NCBI RefSeq assembly: GCF_024756275.1
Contig: NZ_JANUGQ010000005.1
Location: 124,001-188,000 of the forward strand
DNA length: 64,000 nt
Direction: 5' to 3'
DNA from: Streptomyces pyxinae
GTDB lineage: Bacteria; Actinomycetota; Actinomycetes; Streptomycetales; Streptomycetaceae
Shown: positions 43,767-51,434 of the stretch, piece after piece
Layout: the number at the start of each line of letters is the position of its first letter
Numbering within the stretch: position 1 is the first letter of the stretch
Program-made: the position numbers and the translations under genes
The notes under the pieces: model-generated
Told to the model about the DNA's origin: nothing
The model's input: only the letters and a program-made list of their open reading frames with translations
Database searches by the model: none

Positions 43767-44936
43767 TCACCCCTGCTTCAGGGTCAGGTCCATCGTGTTG
43801 TCCGGCCCGCTGACCGCCGCGCTGATCGCGTCGTTGAACAGGCCGCAGCCCGTCAGAGGCGGCAGGGTGTAGGTGCCCTTGAAGCGAGTGGGGCCGGCGG
43901 CCGTCGAGGCGAGCGACAGGTCGAAGGGACCGGTCGTGCGGCAGCTCTCACCGCCGCCGACGGGCAGCCCGAACAGCGTCACCTGCGGCACCGTCATGGT
44001 CGTCGGCTGGCGCAGTGTCTCGCCCGCGGTGTCGGAGTAGGAGCCGGAGGCCTTGTCCTCCGGGGTGAAGCGGTAGGTGGCGGTGGCCGGCAGGAAGCCC
44101 AGCAGGGTGAGGGGACCGCCGGTGGAGTCCAGCCGCAGCTCGCCCCGGGTGCTGCCTGCCTTGCCGTCCTTGGGTGTGTACGTGGCGTTGTACGTGCCCC
44201 GTACCGGCGCGCCGCCGGCCGTCGCCTTGAGCAGGGTGGAGCCGTCGGCGGAGTAGACGCGGGTGAACGGTGTGGGGGGCGGGGTCGTCGGCGGGGCGGT
44301 CGGTGAGGTGGCGGGGACGACTCTGATCGTGTGCAGCGTCGTGTTCTGGTCGGGCGGATCGAGGGTGCAGACCGACTCGAACGTGTCGATGGCGGTCTTG
44401 TTCCCTTGGGCGTCCCGTGGCGTCAGCCTCAGCTGGAGCCCGGTCACCTCGATGCTCACGGTGCCCGGCGAACCGAAGGACAGCGGCGGGGTCTGGCCGT
44501 CCGCGTCGACGGTGAACGGTCCGGGCGAGTCGGGGAGACGGGTCTTGTGCAGGGTGTTGTCGACCGTCAGGCTGAGCGGTCCGTCGGGGGTGCGCACGGT
44601 GACGGCCGCCGTCGCGGTGCCTTCCACGGTGACCCCGCCGACCGTGGTGAGCCCCTCGGCGGCCCGCGCGCTCACCGTGGAGACCGAGCGGATCCTCAGG
44701 ACGCCGGTGGACGTGTCCACCGGAATCGTGTCGGGCATCTCGGTGGAGATGTCCACGGTGACGGGATCGGCTTCGAGGAGGGGGAAGACACAGCTGTACG
44801 TCTGCCTGAGATGCACCGGCACCGGCACCGCGCCGGCCGGGGCGGCGCCGGCGAACGTGAGGAGGCCGGCCAGGGCGCCGGCTGCTGCGAACCCGCTCAC
44901 GGCGGTCTGTCCGGCCGCGGTCTTACGCATGTGCAT
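43767..44936 (-). CDS. secreted DUF6801 protein (paralogue 2)
   Basis: The 389-residue exported protein has a Sec signal (residues about 1-37, ending AGA). The N-terminal domain starts VHLRQTYSCVFPLLEADPVT and has VSARAAEGLTTVGGVTVEGT, the DUF6801 pattern with a Cys pair bridging to SVCTLDPPDQ. A short Pro/Thr linker (about residues 215-230) leads to a C-terminal beta domain ending GGGESCRTT, YTLPPLTGCG and AVSGPDNTMDLTLKQG. Two ATG codons (44936, 44930) are close; the first is chosen for its AGAGAGGCAG site. It is 155 bases downstream of the next paralogue, across a hairpin. Confidence 0.82.
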   Translation of the reverse strand: MHMRKTAAGQTAVSGFAAAGALAGLLTFAGAAPAGAVPVPVHLRQTYSCVFPLLEADPVTVDISTEMPDTIPVDTSTGVLRIRSVSTVSARAAEGLTTVGGVTVEGTATAAVTVRTPDGPLSLTVDNTLHKTRLPDSPGPFTVDADGQTPPLSFGSPGTVSIEVTGLQLRLTPRDAQGNKTAIDTFESVCTLDPPDQNTTLHTIRVVPATSPTAPPTTPPPTPFTRVYSADGSTLLKATAGGAPVRGTYNATYTPKDGKAGSTRGELRLDSTGGPLTLLGFLPATATYRFTPEDKASGSYSDTAGETLRQPTTMTVPQVTLFGLPVGGGESCRTTGPFDLSLASTAAGPTRFKGTYTLPPLTGCGLFNDAISAAVSGPDNTMDLTLKQG

Positions 44937-45029
44937 GGCTGCCTCTCTGGGGGGATCTGCACGCGGGACGACAAGGGAGGGGAGGGCTGGGGAGGGGAGG
45001 GACGCGGGGTCCGGGCGACGGCGACGGGG

Positions 45030-45062
45030 GACGGCCCCCGGCGCCAGGGGCGGGGGGCCGTC
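45030..45062 (-). terminator. hairpin between two DUF6801 genes
   Basis: GACGGCCCCC (45030-45039) is the perfect complement of 45053-45062. It lies just past the stop of the DUF6801 gene at 45092 and before the next one. No good promoter is visible between it and the gene at 44936, so it may act as a partial terminator that reduces the second gene. Confidence 0.65.
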
Positions 45063-45091
45063 GTGGGTGGGACCGTGCGCGGTGCCGTGGC

Positions 45092-46495
45092 TCAGCTCTT
45101 CTTGGCGAGCGCGAGGTCGATCGTGTTGCCGGGGCCCGCGGTGAAGGCGCTGATGATGTCGTTCAGCCCACCGCAGCCCTGGAGCGCGGGCAGGGTGTAC
45201 GTGCCCTTCAGCTTGCCGCCCTCCAGGGGCTTGAAGGGGCCGTCGGACTTCAGGTCGATGTCGGCGGGGGTGGTGGTCTTGCAGGTGTCACCGCCGCCGA
45301 TGGGCAGCCCGAAGACGGAGACGCTCGGCAGCTTCACGTACATCCGGGACTTGGTGGTGAGGTCACCGGCGGTGTTCAGGGTGCCGGTGGTCTTGCCGAC
45401 CTGCTCGAAGGCGACCTTCGAGGTCACGGGGAGGAACCCCAGGATGGCGAAGTTGCCGGAGGTGGGGTTGAGCGTCAGGTCCGCGTCGTACGAGCCCTTG
45501 TCGATGTCGTAGTCCGCCTCGATCCCGCCGGTCAGCGGCACGGTGCCGTTGGGCGCCTTGATGGCGGAGTTGCCGGTGAGGCCGTAGCTCAGATGGACGG
45601 GACCGCCCGGACCGGTGGTGGATCCGGTGGGGTTGGTGGTGGATCCGGTGGGGTTGGTGGTGGTGCCGGTGGGGTTGGTGGTGGAGCCCGTGGGGTTGGT
45701 GGTGGATCCGGTCGGGTTGGTGGTGGAGCCCGTGGGGTTGGTGGTGGAGCCCGTGGGGTTGGTGGTGGAGCCCGTGGGGTTGGTGGTGGACCCGGTGGGG
45801 TTGGTGGTCGATCCGGTGGGGTTGGTGGTCGAGCCCGTGGGGTTGGTGGTGGAACCGCCGTCCGTCACCTTGAACCTGGCGAGTACCTTGTCCGTCGACG
45901 TGAGGGTGCACTTCGCGTCGAACGAGTCCTGACCGCTGACCAGTTGGACCGGCTTGCCGGAGGCGTCCCGCGCGACGAGGCCGTGCAGGTCGATGCCGTT
46001 GACCTGGATGTCGCCGTCCCCGGCCTTGTCGAACGTCAGGGACGGGGACCTGCCCGCCGCGCTGACCGTGAACGCGGCGGCCGGGCTCGGGATGTTGGTC
46101 TTCCCGAAGGTGTTCTCCACCTTGATCCCGGTGAGCGGGCCCGACGGGGTGTTCACCGTGACGTCGGCGGTGGCCGCGCCCTCCAGCGTCTTGGCCCCCA
46201 CCAGGCCGAGCCCCTGGGCCGCCCGCGCGCTGACCTCGGTCGGCGAGTCGATCCGGAACGACGGCACGGGCTGGCCCACACCGATGGAGCCGGGGATGTC
46301 CGCCTTGATCGTGACGTGGATCGGGTCCTCGTTGATCAGCGGGAAGGCGCAGGTGTAGTCCTGCCTGAGCGTGACCGGGTCGGCCGATGCCGGACCCGCC
46401 ACCGTCAGGGTCACCATCGCGGCGACCACGCCGGTGGCGCTGGTGAGGGCGAGGGCGGAGACCGTCCGGCGACTCCGGGTACTGCTTGCGCTCAT
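45092..46495 (-). CDS. secreted DUF6801 protein with NPTGSTT repeats (paralogue 3)
   Basis: The 467-residue exported protein has a signal ending AGPASA near residue 38. The N-terminal domain begins VTLRQDYTCAFPLINEDPIH, with VSARAAQGLGLVGAKTLEGA and VSGQDSFDAKCTLTSTDK. A linker follows made of 11 NPTG units (NPTGSTT, one NPTGTTT), then a C-terminal domain ending GGGDTCKTT, GTYTLPALQGCGGLNDII and AGPGNTIDLAL. The linker resembles wall-spanning stalks, which could hold the C-terminal domain away from the membrane. There is no LPXTG signal or second helix, so anchoring is unclear. The ribosome site GAGAGGCAG matches the paralogues. Confidence 0.85.
   Translation of the reverse strand: MSASSTRSRRTVSALALTSATGVVAAMVTLTVAGPASADPVTLRQDYTCAFPLINEDPIHVTIKADIPGSIGVGQPVPSFRIDSPTEVSARAAQGLGLVGAKTLEGAATADVTVNTPSGPLTGIKVENTFGKTNIPSPAAAFTVSAAGRSPSLTFDKAGDGDIQVNGIDLHGLVARDASGKPVQLVSGQDSFDAKCTLTSTDKVLARFKVTDGGSTTNPTGSTTNPTGSTTNPTGSTTNPTGSTTNPTGSTTNPTGSTTNPTGSTTNPTGSTTNPTGTTTNPTGSTTNPTGSTTGPGGPVHLSYGLTGNSAIKAPNGTVPLTGGIEADYDIDKGSYDADLTLNPTSGNFAILGFLPVTSKVAFEQVGKTTGTLNTAGDLTTKSRMYVKLPSVSVFGLPIGGGDTCKTTTPADIDLKSDGPFKPLEGGKLKGTYTLPALQGCGGLNDIISAFTAGPGNTIDLALAKKS
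45618..45850 (-). repeat. 21-bp coding tandem repeat, 11 copies
   Basis: Eleven in-frame 21-base units encode NPTGSTT, with silent variation at the GATCC/GAGCC/GACCC positions and one Ser-to-Thr change. The variation between units shows the array is not newly made but is maintained by selection or by gene conversion. Confidence 0.95.
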
Positions 46496-46573
46496 GATCT
46501 GCCTCTCGTGAAATCCGGGGCGGGCAGCGGTGGTTGCTGCTTCGGGAATGCTTCGGGGGTGTTACCCGAAGGG

Positions 46574-46602
46574 AAACTACTGAGGGGTAAGGTCCTCGGC
46601 AA
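46574..46602 (-). promoter_or_regulatory. promoter of DUF6801 paralogue 3 with TAC-N5-AGTA element
   Basis: On the minus strand TTGCCG, a 17-base spacer and TAGTTT form a good promoter about 80 bases before the start. The spacer ends CTTACCCCTCAG, so TAC-CCCTC-AGTA runs into the -10 box. Confidence 0.65.
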
Positions 46603-46735
46603 GAGAAAAGACAAGGCCGGACGCCCGGCAATTCATCATTGACGGGTGATGATGAAATCCCGGCTTTTCTTCATCACCCGGTGTTGTGGTTCGCCGGCCG
46701 GGCGCGTGTGATACCGCACTCGGGGCGGACGCATA

Positions 46736-46764
46736 TTGACCCCCTGCCGCGCGGTGCGTACTTT
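46736..46764 (+). promoter_or_regulatory. promoter of the universal stress protein-cyclase operon
   Basis: TTGACC (46736-46741), 17-base spacer and TACTTT (46759-46764) form a near-consensus vegetative promoter. It leaves a leader of about 150 bases before the stress protein start. Confidence 0.65.
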
Positions 46765-46924
46765 CCCGGACGGGGCCGGGGGCCCGGAGCGGGCGGCTTC
46801 GGCGCGCCGGGTGCTGTGCGCGGCCGCCGCTCCGTTCCGGCCGGGCCCCCGGTGCGGCGAGGTGACGGAACCCGCGGGAGGAACCGTCCCCGCCGAAGGA
46901 AGAACGTCTGAATCGAGAGGTGAG

Positions 46925-47374
46925 ATGACCCCCTATCGGACTGTCATGGTCGGCACGGACGGCTCCGACTCGTCGTTCGCGGCGGTCGAGGGGGCGGCCC
47001 GGCTCGCCGCCGCCTTCGCGGCCGACCTCGTCGTCACCTGCGCGTATCTGCCGATGCGCGGGCCGGAGCTGGAGCGGGCGCGGGAGCAGCTGCGCGACGA
47101 GGCCCACCAGGTGATGGGCTCGGCGCCCGCCGAGGACACCCTGCGCACCGCCCGGGACCGGGCCCGCGCCCAGGGCGCGACGAAGGTGCGGACGGTCGCG
47201 GTGCCCGGTGAACCCGTCACCGCCCTCGTGCGGACGGCGCGGGAGTGCTCGGCCGACCTGCTGGTCGTCGGCAACCGGGGCCTGCGCTCCCTCGCCGGGC
47301 GCCTCCTCGGCTCCGTACCGGCGGATGTCGCCCGCAAGGCGGGTCTCGACGTGCTGATCGTCCACACCACATGA
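46925..47374 (+). CDS. universal stress protein (UspA family)
   Basis: The 149-residue protein has the full single-domain Usp fold: it starts YRTVMVGTDGSDSSFAAVEG, and ends VVGNRGLRSLAGRLLGSVPA with VARKAGLDVLIVHTT. The GNRGL-x9-GSV motif is the ATP-binding loop, so it is probably an ATP-binding member. ATG 46925 follows GAGAGGTGAG. It overlaps the cyclase gene by four bases, so the two proteins are made together, which suggests the stress protein senses nucleotide or redox state linked to cyclic nucleotide output. Confidence 0.93.
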   Translation: MTPYRTVMVGTDGSDSSFAAVEGAARLAAAFAADLVVTCAYLPMRGPELERAREQLRDEAHQVMGSAPAEDTLRTARDRARAQGATKVRTVAVPGEPVTALVRTARECSADLLVVGNRGLRSLAGRLLGSVPADVARKAGLDVLIVHTT

Positions 47375-48513
47375 GCGCGGCGGAAGCGGCGGACCCGCTC
47401 GGCGCCGACGCGCTGCGCCGGGCGATCGAGGAGGTGCTGCTCGGTGGCGGCCGTGCCTGGACGCGGCGGGAGATCGCCGAGCGGTCCGGGGTGGCGCTCG
47501 ACCGGACCGTGCAGATCTGGCGCGCCCTCGGGTTCCCGGAGGCCGAGGACGGCGACCGGGTGTTCACCGACGCCGACGTGGAGGCCCTGCGCGCGGGCGA
47601 GCGGCTCATCGAGGCCGGGCTGATCACCGAGGAGAGCGAGACGATGATGGCGCGTGCGCTCGGTCATCATCTGTCCCGGCTCGCCGAATGGCAGGTGGAC
47701 ACCCTCTGGGCCTGGCTGAGGCGCGACGCGGGCACCCTGGCGGACGGGGACGAGCTGATCGTCCGGGCCGCCGGGCTGCTGCCCGAGATGGAGCTGATGC
47801 AGCAGCATGTGTGGCGCCGGCATCTCGCGGCGTACGCGGGACGGGCGCTCACCGAGGCGGCGGGGGAACAGGCGGCGGGGCCGGGTAACGAGGCCCCGCC
47901 GTCCGTGGCGTACGGCTCCCGCTCCGCGGCCACGGCGGACGAGGGCGCCGCGCCGTCGGCCGGCGCGCCGGCTCCGTCGCCCGAGTGGGGCGACGTCCGC
48001 GACCGGGCCGTGGGGTTCACCGACATGGTCGGCTACACCCGGCTGAGCCGGGGGCTCGACGGCGCCGAACTCGGCCGGGTCATCGACCGGTTCGAGAGCC
48101 TGACCGGGGGCGTGGTCGCGGACGGGCGCGGCCGGGTGGTGAAGACCATCGGTGACGAGATCTTCTTCGTGTGCGACGCGGCGTCCGACGCCGCCGACAT
48201 CGCGCTGGAGATCATCGCGCGGGCCGGCCGGGAGGCGGGCCTGCCGCAGCTGCGGACCGGCCTGGCCCACGGGCCCGTCCTCAGCCGTTTCGGTGATCTG
48301 TTCGGGCCGGCGGTCAATGTCGCGGCCCGGCTCACCGCGCTGGCCCGGCCCGACACCGTCCTGGTCGACACGGTGTTCGCCGGGGAGCTGGCGGGCCGGA
48401 GCGGTTACGAGCTGCGGGCGCTCCGCCCGGTGCCGGTACGCGGTTACAGCCGGCTCCGCCCGGTGTCGCTGCGCCGCGCGAACGGGGACGCGGGCCGTCG
48501 GGCGCGGGCGTAA
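47371..48513 (+). CDS. class III adenylate/guanylate cyclase with MerR-like N-terminal domain
   Basis: The 380-residue soluble protein has an N-terminal helix-turn-helix-like region (TRREIAERSGVALDRTVQIW, then FTDADVEALRAGERLIEAG) resembling MerR-type regulators. After a linker rich in Ala/Pro (about residues 170-208) comes a cyclase domain: VGFTDMVGYTRLSRGL holds the first metal Asp, VKTIGDEIFFVCD the second, and GPAVNVAARLTALARPD the transition-state Asn and Arg. The key residues are present, so it should make cAMP or cGMP. The purine-selecting residues cannot be judged safely. Whether it binds DNA is open. Confidence 0.9.
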   Translation: MSAAEAADPLGADALRRAIEEVLLGGGRAWTRREIAERSGVALDRTVQIWRALGFPEAEDGDRVFTDADVEALRAGERLIEAGLITEESETMMARALGHHLSRLAEWQVDTLWAWLRRDAGTLADGDELIVRAAGLLPEMELMQQHVWRRHLAAYAGRALTEAAGEQAAGPGNEAPPSVAYGSRSAATADEGAAPSAGAPAPSPEWGDVRDRAVGFTDMVGYTRLSRGLDGAELGRVIDRFESLTGGVVADGRGRVVKTIGDEIFFVCDAASDAADIALEIIARAGREAGLPQLRTGLAHGPVLSRFGDLFGPAVNVAARLTALARPDTVLVDTVFAGELAGRSGYELRALRPVPVRGYSRLRPVSLRRANGDAGRRARA

Positions 48514-48543
48514 GGCCCTCCGGGCGCGGGTGTAAGGCCCTCC
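48500..48543. repeat. 22-bp direct repeat across the cyclase stop codon
   Basis: Two copies of GGGCGCGGGCGTAAGGCCCTCC (one base differs) lie end to end, at 48500-48521 and 48522-48543. The first copy contains the TAA stop of the cyclase gene, so the duplication affects only the region after it. Confidence 0.8.
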
Positions 48544-48712
48544 GGGCGCCGAGCACCGGGCACGGGCGTGAGCCGTAGCGGCGGGGTCGGGCCGGCGGCC
48601 ACCTCACCCGGCGGGCCCACCACGTCACCACGTCACCCCGACGACGCGCGCGCCCGTGCCTGCGCCCACCCGGCCCGGGCGCGCCGGCCCGGTGCCCGGC
48701 CCCGCCCGGTGC

Positions 48713-49723
48713 CTACGAGGCCGGCGCCCGCGTGGCCGCGCTCCGCCGGCTCCGCCGCCGTACCAGCCAGGTCCCCGCGACCGCCGCCAGGAGGACGGCG
48801 ATCAGCAGGAGCACACCCCAGCTGACCGTCCGGTAGCCGACGCCGGTGCTCTGCGCGAGCAGGCCCTCGCTGTCGCTCGCGGTCACCTCGACGCGGCCCC
48901 AGTCGAGGAACGGCGGCCCGCTCCAGCGCTCCGAGACATGGACGCGTTGTCCCGGCATCAGCTCGGCGGGCAGCCGGTGCGGCTCGGGTGTGAACGAGGC
49001 CCGCCCGAACAGCCCGGTGGCCCGGAGACCGACCCGCGGCGACAGCATGACGTTGCCGCTGTTGACCAGCTCGTACGAGACGGTGGCCGTCCGCTCGCCG
49101 CCCGGGAACCACGGGGCGGCGTACGAGAAGCGGGCGCCGCGCACCTCGAGGCCGGGCTGCCGCTTCCCGCTGACGCGCAGGTAGACGCGCGAGCCGACCG
49201 CCTGCCGCACGGCCACACCCTCGCGGGCGCTCCGGGACAGCCGCTGGTCGACGGCGACGACCGCGCCGGGATGGTCGCCCGGCTGCGCGTCGCGGGGCAC
49301 CCGCAGCGTGAAGGGCACGGTGACCTGACCGTGCCCGGCGACCCGCACCGTGGTGTGGTCCAGGCGCGTCCAACGGCCCACGCCCGTCATCCGCTCGCCC
49401 TGGTCGCGTACCGCGAACCCGCCGTCGCGCGGGGTGTTGTAGCCGTCGGCCGCGTACAGCAGGAAGGTGACGGGCGTGGCTCGCAGATTGCGGAGCGTCA
49501 CCTTGTCGCGGAGGGTCGCGCCGGGGGCGGCGGCGAGCCGGAAGTAGGCGCGCCCCCCGGGTGTCCCGGCGGGGAAGACGGACCACTGGCCGTTGTCGGC
49601 GGCGTGGGCGGCGGGCGCGGCGAGCACGGGCAGGGCGGCCGCGCACAGGAGCGTGAGCAGGGCGAGGGCGGCGGACGCCGGCCGGCGCCACCGGGCGCGG
49701 GCCGGAACGGATGGGAAGTGCAC
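48713..49723 (-). CDS. DUF916-type (WxL-interacting) membrane-anchored secreted protein
   Basis: The 336-residue protein has a signal peptide (about residues 1-41), a beta-rich extracellular part and a C-terminal membrane helix (WGVLLLIAVLLAAVAGTWLV) followed by a basic tail (RRRSRRS). The N-terminal block with WSVFPAGTPGGRAYFRLAAA, then VTLRNLRATPVTFLLYAADG and FTLRVPRDAQPGDHPGAVVA, matches the DUF916 domain of Firmicutes proteins that bind peptidoglycan and partner WxL proteins. The start is GTG 49723 with GAGGTG upstream. It lies directly behind a DUF6801 protein with a WxL-like end, the same genetic pairing. Confidence 0.82.
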   Translation of the reverse strand: MHFPSVPARARWRRPASAALALLTLLCAAALPVLAAPAAHAADNGQWSVFPAGTPGGRAYFRLAAAPGATLRDKVTLRNLRATPVTFLLYAADGYNTPRDGGFAVRDQGERMTGVGRWTRLDHTTVRVAGHGQVTVPFTLRVPRDAQPGDHPGAVVAVDQRLSRSAREGVAVRQAVGSRVYLRVSGKRQPGLEVRGARFSYAAPWFPGGERTATVSYELVNSGNVMLSPRVGLRATGLFGRASFTPEPHRLPAELMPGQRVHVSERWSGPPFLDWGRVEVTASDSEGLLAQSTGVGYRTVSWGVLLLIAVLLAAVAGTWLVRRRSRRSAATRAPAS

Positions 49724-49760
49724 GGCGGTTCACCTCGGGGAAGGGGGAGGGGACGGGAAG

Positions 49761-49787
49761 GGGCCGGCCGCACGGGGCGGCCGGCCC
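49761..49787 (-). terminator. hairpin between the DUF6801-WxL and DUF916 genes
   Basis: GGGCCGGCCGC (49761-49771) pairs perfectly with 49777-49787, an 11-bp stem with a 5-base loop. No promoter is evident between it and the DUF916 start 38 bases further on, so it probably lowers rather than stops expression. Confidence 0.65.
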
Positions 49788-49823
49788 GCAAGTGTGTCCC
49801 GGGTGGCTCCGGGACCGGACGGC

Positions 49824-51068
49824 TCAGGTCAGGGTGAGGGTGAGCACGGCCTTGTAGTCGCCCGCCGCCGCGTCGGCCGGGACGTTCAGGTCGAGGCCGC
49901 TGTCGACGGTGAACTTGCCGCCGGTGGCCGCCCCGTCCGGAGCGCTCGCGAGGGTGGCGCCGGTGCTGCCGACCGGCCCCGCCGTGCCCGGGGCGCAGTT
50001 GCTGGCGGAGCCGGGCGCCGGAGTGCAGGACGGCTTCCAGCTGAGCTTGCCGGCGGCGATCTTGCCGCCACCGGCGGTGGTGAAGTCGGTGACCTTGCCG
50101 GTCAGGGACCAGCCCTTGGTGCCATTGCGCTGGTCGCTGACGGTCACGGTCTGGAGCTTGCCGGAGGAGACACCGCCCTTGCCCTGGTCCACCGGGGAGA
50201 GCGCCACGGAGTCACCGGCCTGCGTCATCGACAGGCTGCCGGTGCCGCTGCCGGGCTTGACCGTGGTGGTGAGGTTCTGGTCGGCGGACGACCCCGTGGG
50301 GTTGGGATTGGTGGGACTGACCGGGTTGGTGGGGTTGGTCGGACTGGTGGGGTTGGTCGGGTTAGTGGGGTTGACGGGGTTGGTCGGGTTGGTCGGGTTC
50401 GTGGGATTGGTGGGGTTGGCCGGGTCGGTGGTGGTGCCCTTGGTGATGGTGAACGAGGCGAGGGTCTTGTCCGTCGACGTCAGCTTGCACGTCACGTCGA
50501 ACGAGTCCTGTCCCGTGACGAGCTGGATGGGCTTGCCGTTGGCGTCCCGCACGATCATGTCGTGCAGCCGGATCGAGTTGACCTCGATGCGACCGTTGCC
50601 CGGCGTGTTGAAGGTGAGGGACGGCGCCTTGCCCTTGGCCGGTACGTGGAAGTCGGCGGGCGGGTTCGGCACCGGCGTCTTCGTCACGGAGTTCTCGACC
50701 TTGATGCCGGTGAGCGGCCCGTCCGGGGTGACGACGGTGACATCGGCGGTCGCCTGGCCCTCGATGCTCTTGCCGCCGACCAGGCCCATGCCCTGCGCGG
50801 CGCGCGAGCTCACCAGGGTGTCCGTGGTGACCTCGAACGCGGGCGAGGGCTTGCCGGCCTCAAGGGACTTGGGGATGTCCGCCGTGATGGTCGCGGTGAT
50901 CGGGTCGTTGTTGATCAGCGGGAAGACGCAGTCGTACTTCTGCACCAGTTTGACCGGGTCCGCGGCGGCCGGGCTCGCGGTGACGAGGCCGACCATGCCC
51001 GCGAACAGGCCGCCGGTGGCGAGCGCGGCGAGAGCGGAGTTCGCCGCGCGCTTTCGGTGAGTACTCAT
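49824..51068 (-). CDS. secreted DUF6801 protein with WxL-like C-terminal domain (paralogue 4)
   Basis: The 414-residue exported protein has a signal ending SPAAA near residue 36. The N-terminal domain begins VKLVQKYDCVFPLINNDPIT and has VSSRAAQGMGLVGGKSIEGQ and VTGQDSFDVTCKLTSTDKTL, very close to paralogue 3. A linker of repeated TNP triplets (about residues 240-285) follows. The C-terminal domain differs from the other paralogues: TVTVSDQRNGTKGWSLTGKV contains a Trp-x-Leu, then KLSWKPSC and GLDLNVPADAAAGDYKAVLT. This resembles the WxL domains that bind peptidoglycan. The adjacent DUF916 gene supports that. GAGAGGCATCTC precedes the ATG. Confidence 0.83.
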   Translation of the reverse strand: MSTHRKRAANSALAALATGGLFAGMVGLVTASPAAADPVKLVQKYDCVFPLINNDPITATITADIPKSLEAGKPSPAFEVTTDTLVSSRAAQGMGLVGGKSIEGQATADVTVVTPDGPLTGIKVENSVTKTPVPNPPADFHVPAKGKAPSLTFNTPGNGRIEVNSIRLHDMIVRDANGKPIQLVTGQDSFDVTCKLTSTDKTLASFTITKGTTTDPANPTNPTNPTNPTNPVNPTNPTNPTSPTNPTNPVSPTNPNPTGSSADQNLTTTVKPGSGTGSLSMTQAGDSVALSPVDQGKGGVSSGKLQTVTVSDQRNGTKGWSLTGKVTDFTTAGGGKIAAGKLSWKPSCTPAPGSASNCAPGTAGPVGSTGATLASAPDGAATGGKFTVDSGLDLNVPADAAAGDYKAVLTLTLT

Positions 51069-51190
51069 GAGATGCCTCTCGTGAGTCACTCCGCCGCCGA
51101 CCCCCGGAAAGGCCGAAGGCCCAGGATTTCCCGGGGGACAGGAGCGGGTGAAGGACGGGAAACGCGGAGAAGTCCGTGTTTCGGCTGCGT

Positions 51191-51219
51191 AACGTACTGG
51201 CGGGTAAGCTGCGGGTCAA
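51191..51219 (-). promoter_or_regulatory. promoter of DUF6801 paralogue 4 with TAC-N5-AGTA element
   Basis: On the minus strand TTGACC, a 17-base spacer and TACGTT form a near-consensus promoter. The spacer ends CTTACCCGCCAG, giving TAC-CCGCC-AGTA into the -10 box, as at the paralogue 3 promoter. Confidence 0.7.
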
Positions 51220-51404
51220 GGCGCCGGGAAATAATGGGGTCCGGTTATGGGGAAAGCCCTTTCGTGCTGTCACCGGCGTGAGTATTCGGGACCCTTTCTT
51301 CCTCACTCGCGGACGGTCGCGGGCGGGGGTTGCGGCCGAGTGACAAAGTGGTCTCCCCGATTGCTCACTCCCTTCGTAAAAGCCCTGCATTCGTCACTTA
51401 TTCA

Positions 51405-51434
51405 TTGACCCCGCGCTGTACGGCGGAGTAACTT
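51405..51434 (+). promoter_or_regulatory. promoter of the secreted lipase gene with TAC-N5-AGTA element
   Basis: TTGACC (51405-51410), 18-base spacer and TAACTT (51429-51434). The spacer holds TAC-GGCGG-AGTA (51419-51430) running into the -10 box, the same layout as the DUF6801 promoters. Confidence 0.65.

Larger units (their letters stand above)
46496..46924. other. 429-bp divergent regulatory region (DUF6801 / stress protein-cyclase)
   Basis: Two divergent promoters flank a structured centre. TTCATCAT (46632-46639) pairs with ATGATGAA (46649-46656), and CGGGTGATGATGAA (46643-46656) pairs with TTCTTCATCACCCG (46667-46680) with one mismatch. The same bases can therefore form either of two hairpins, or three operator half-sites. 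No gene is present. Confidence 0.65.

Noticed and set aside
45618-45850. Regular 21-bp array considered as a CRISPR
   Set aside because: The units are continuous with no spacers and encode a protein linker in frame.
45615-45932. Plus-strand frame encoding repeated VDPVGLV
   Set aside because: It is the complement of the NPTGSTT repeat in the DUF6801 gene. The minus-strand protein has a signal peptide and conserved domains on both sides, and the plus frame has none.
48514-48712. Terminator between the cyclase and DUF916 genes
   Set aside because: The DNA is full of short GC-rich partial repeats but no single clear stem stands out by eye.
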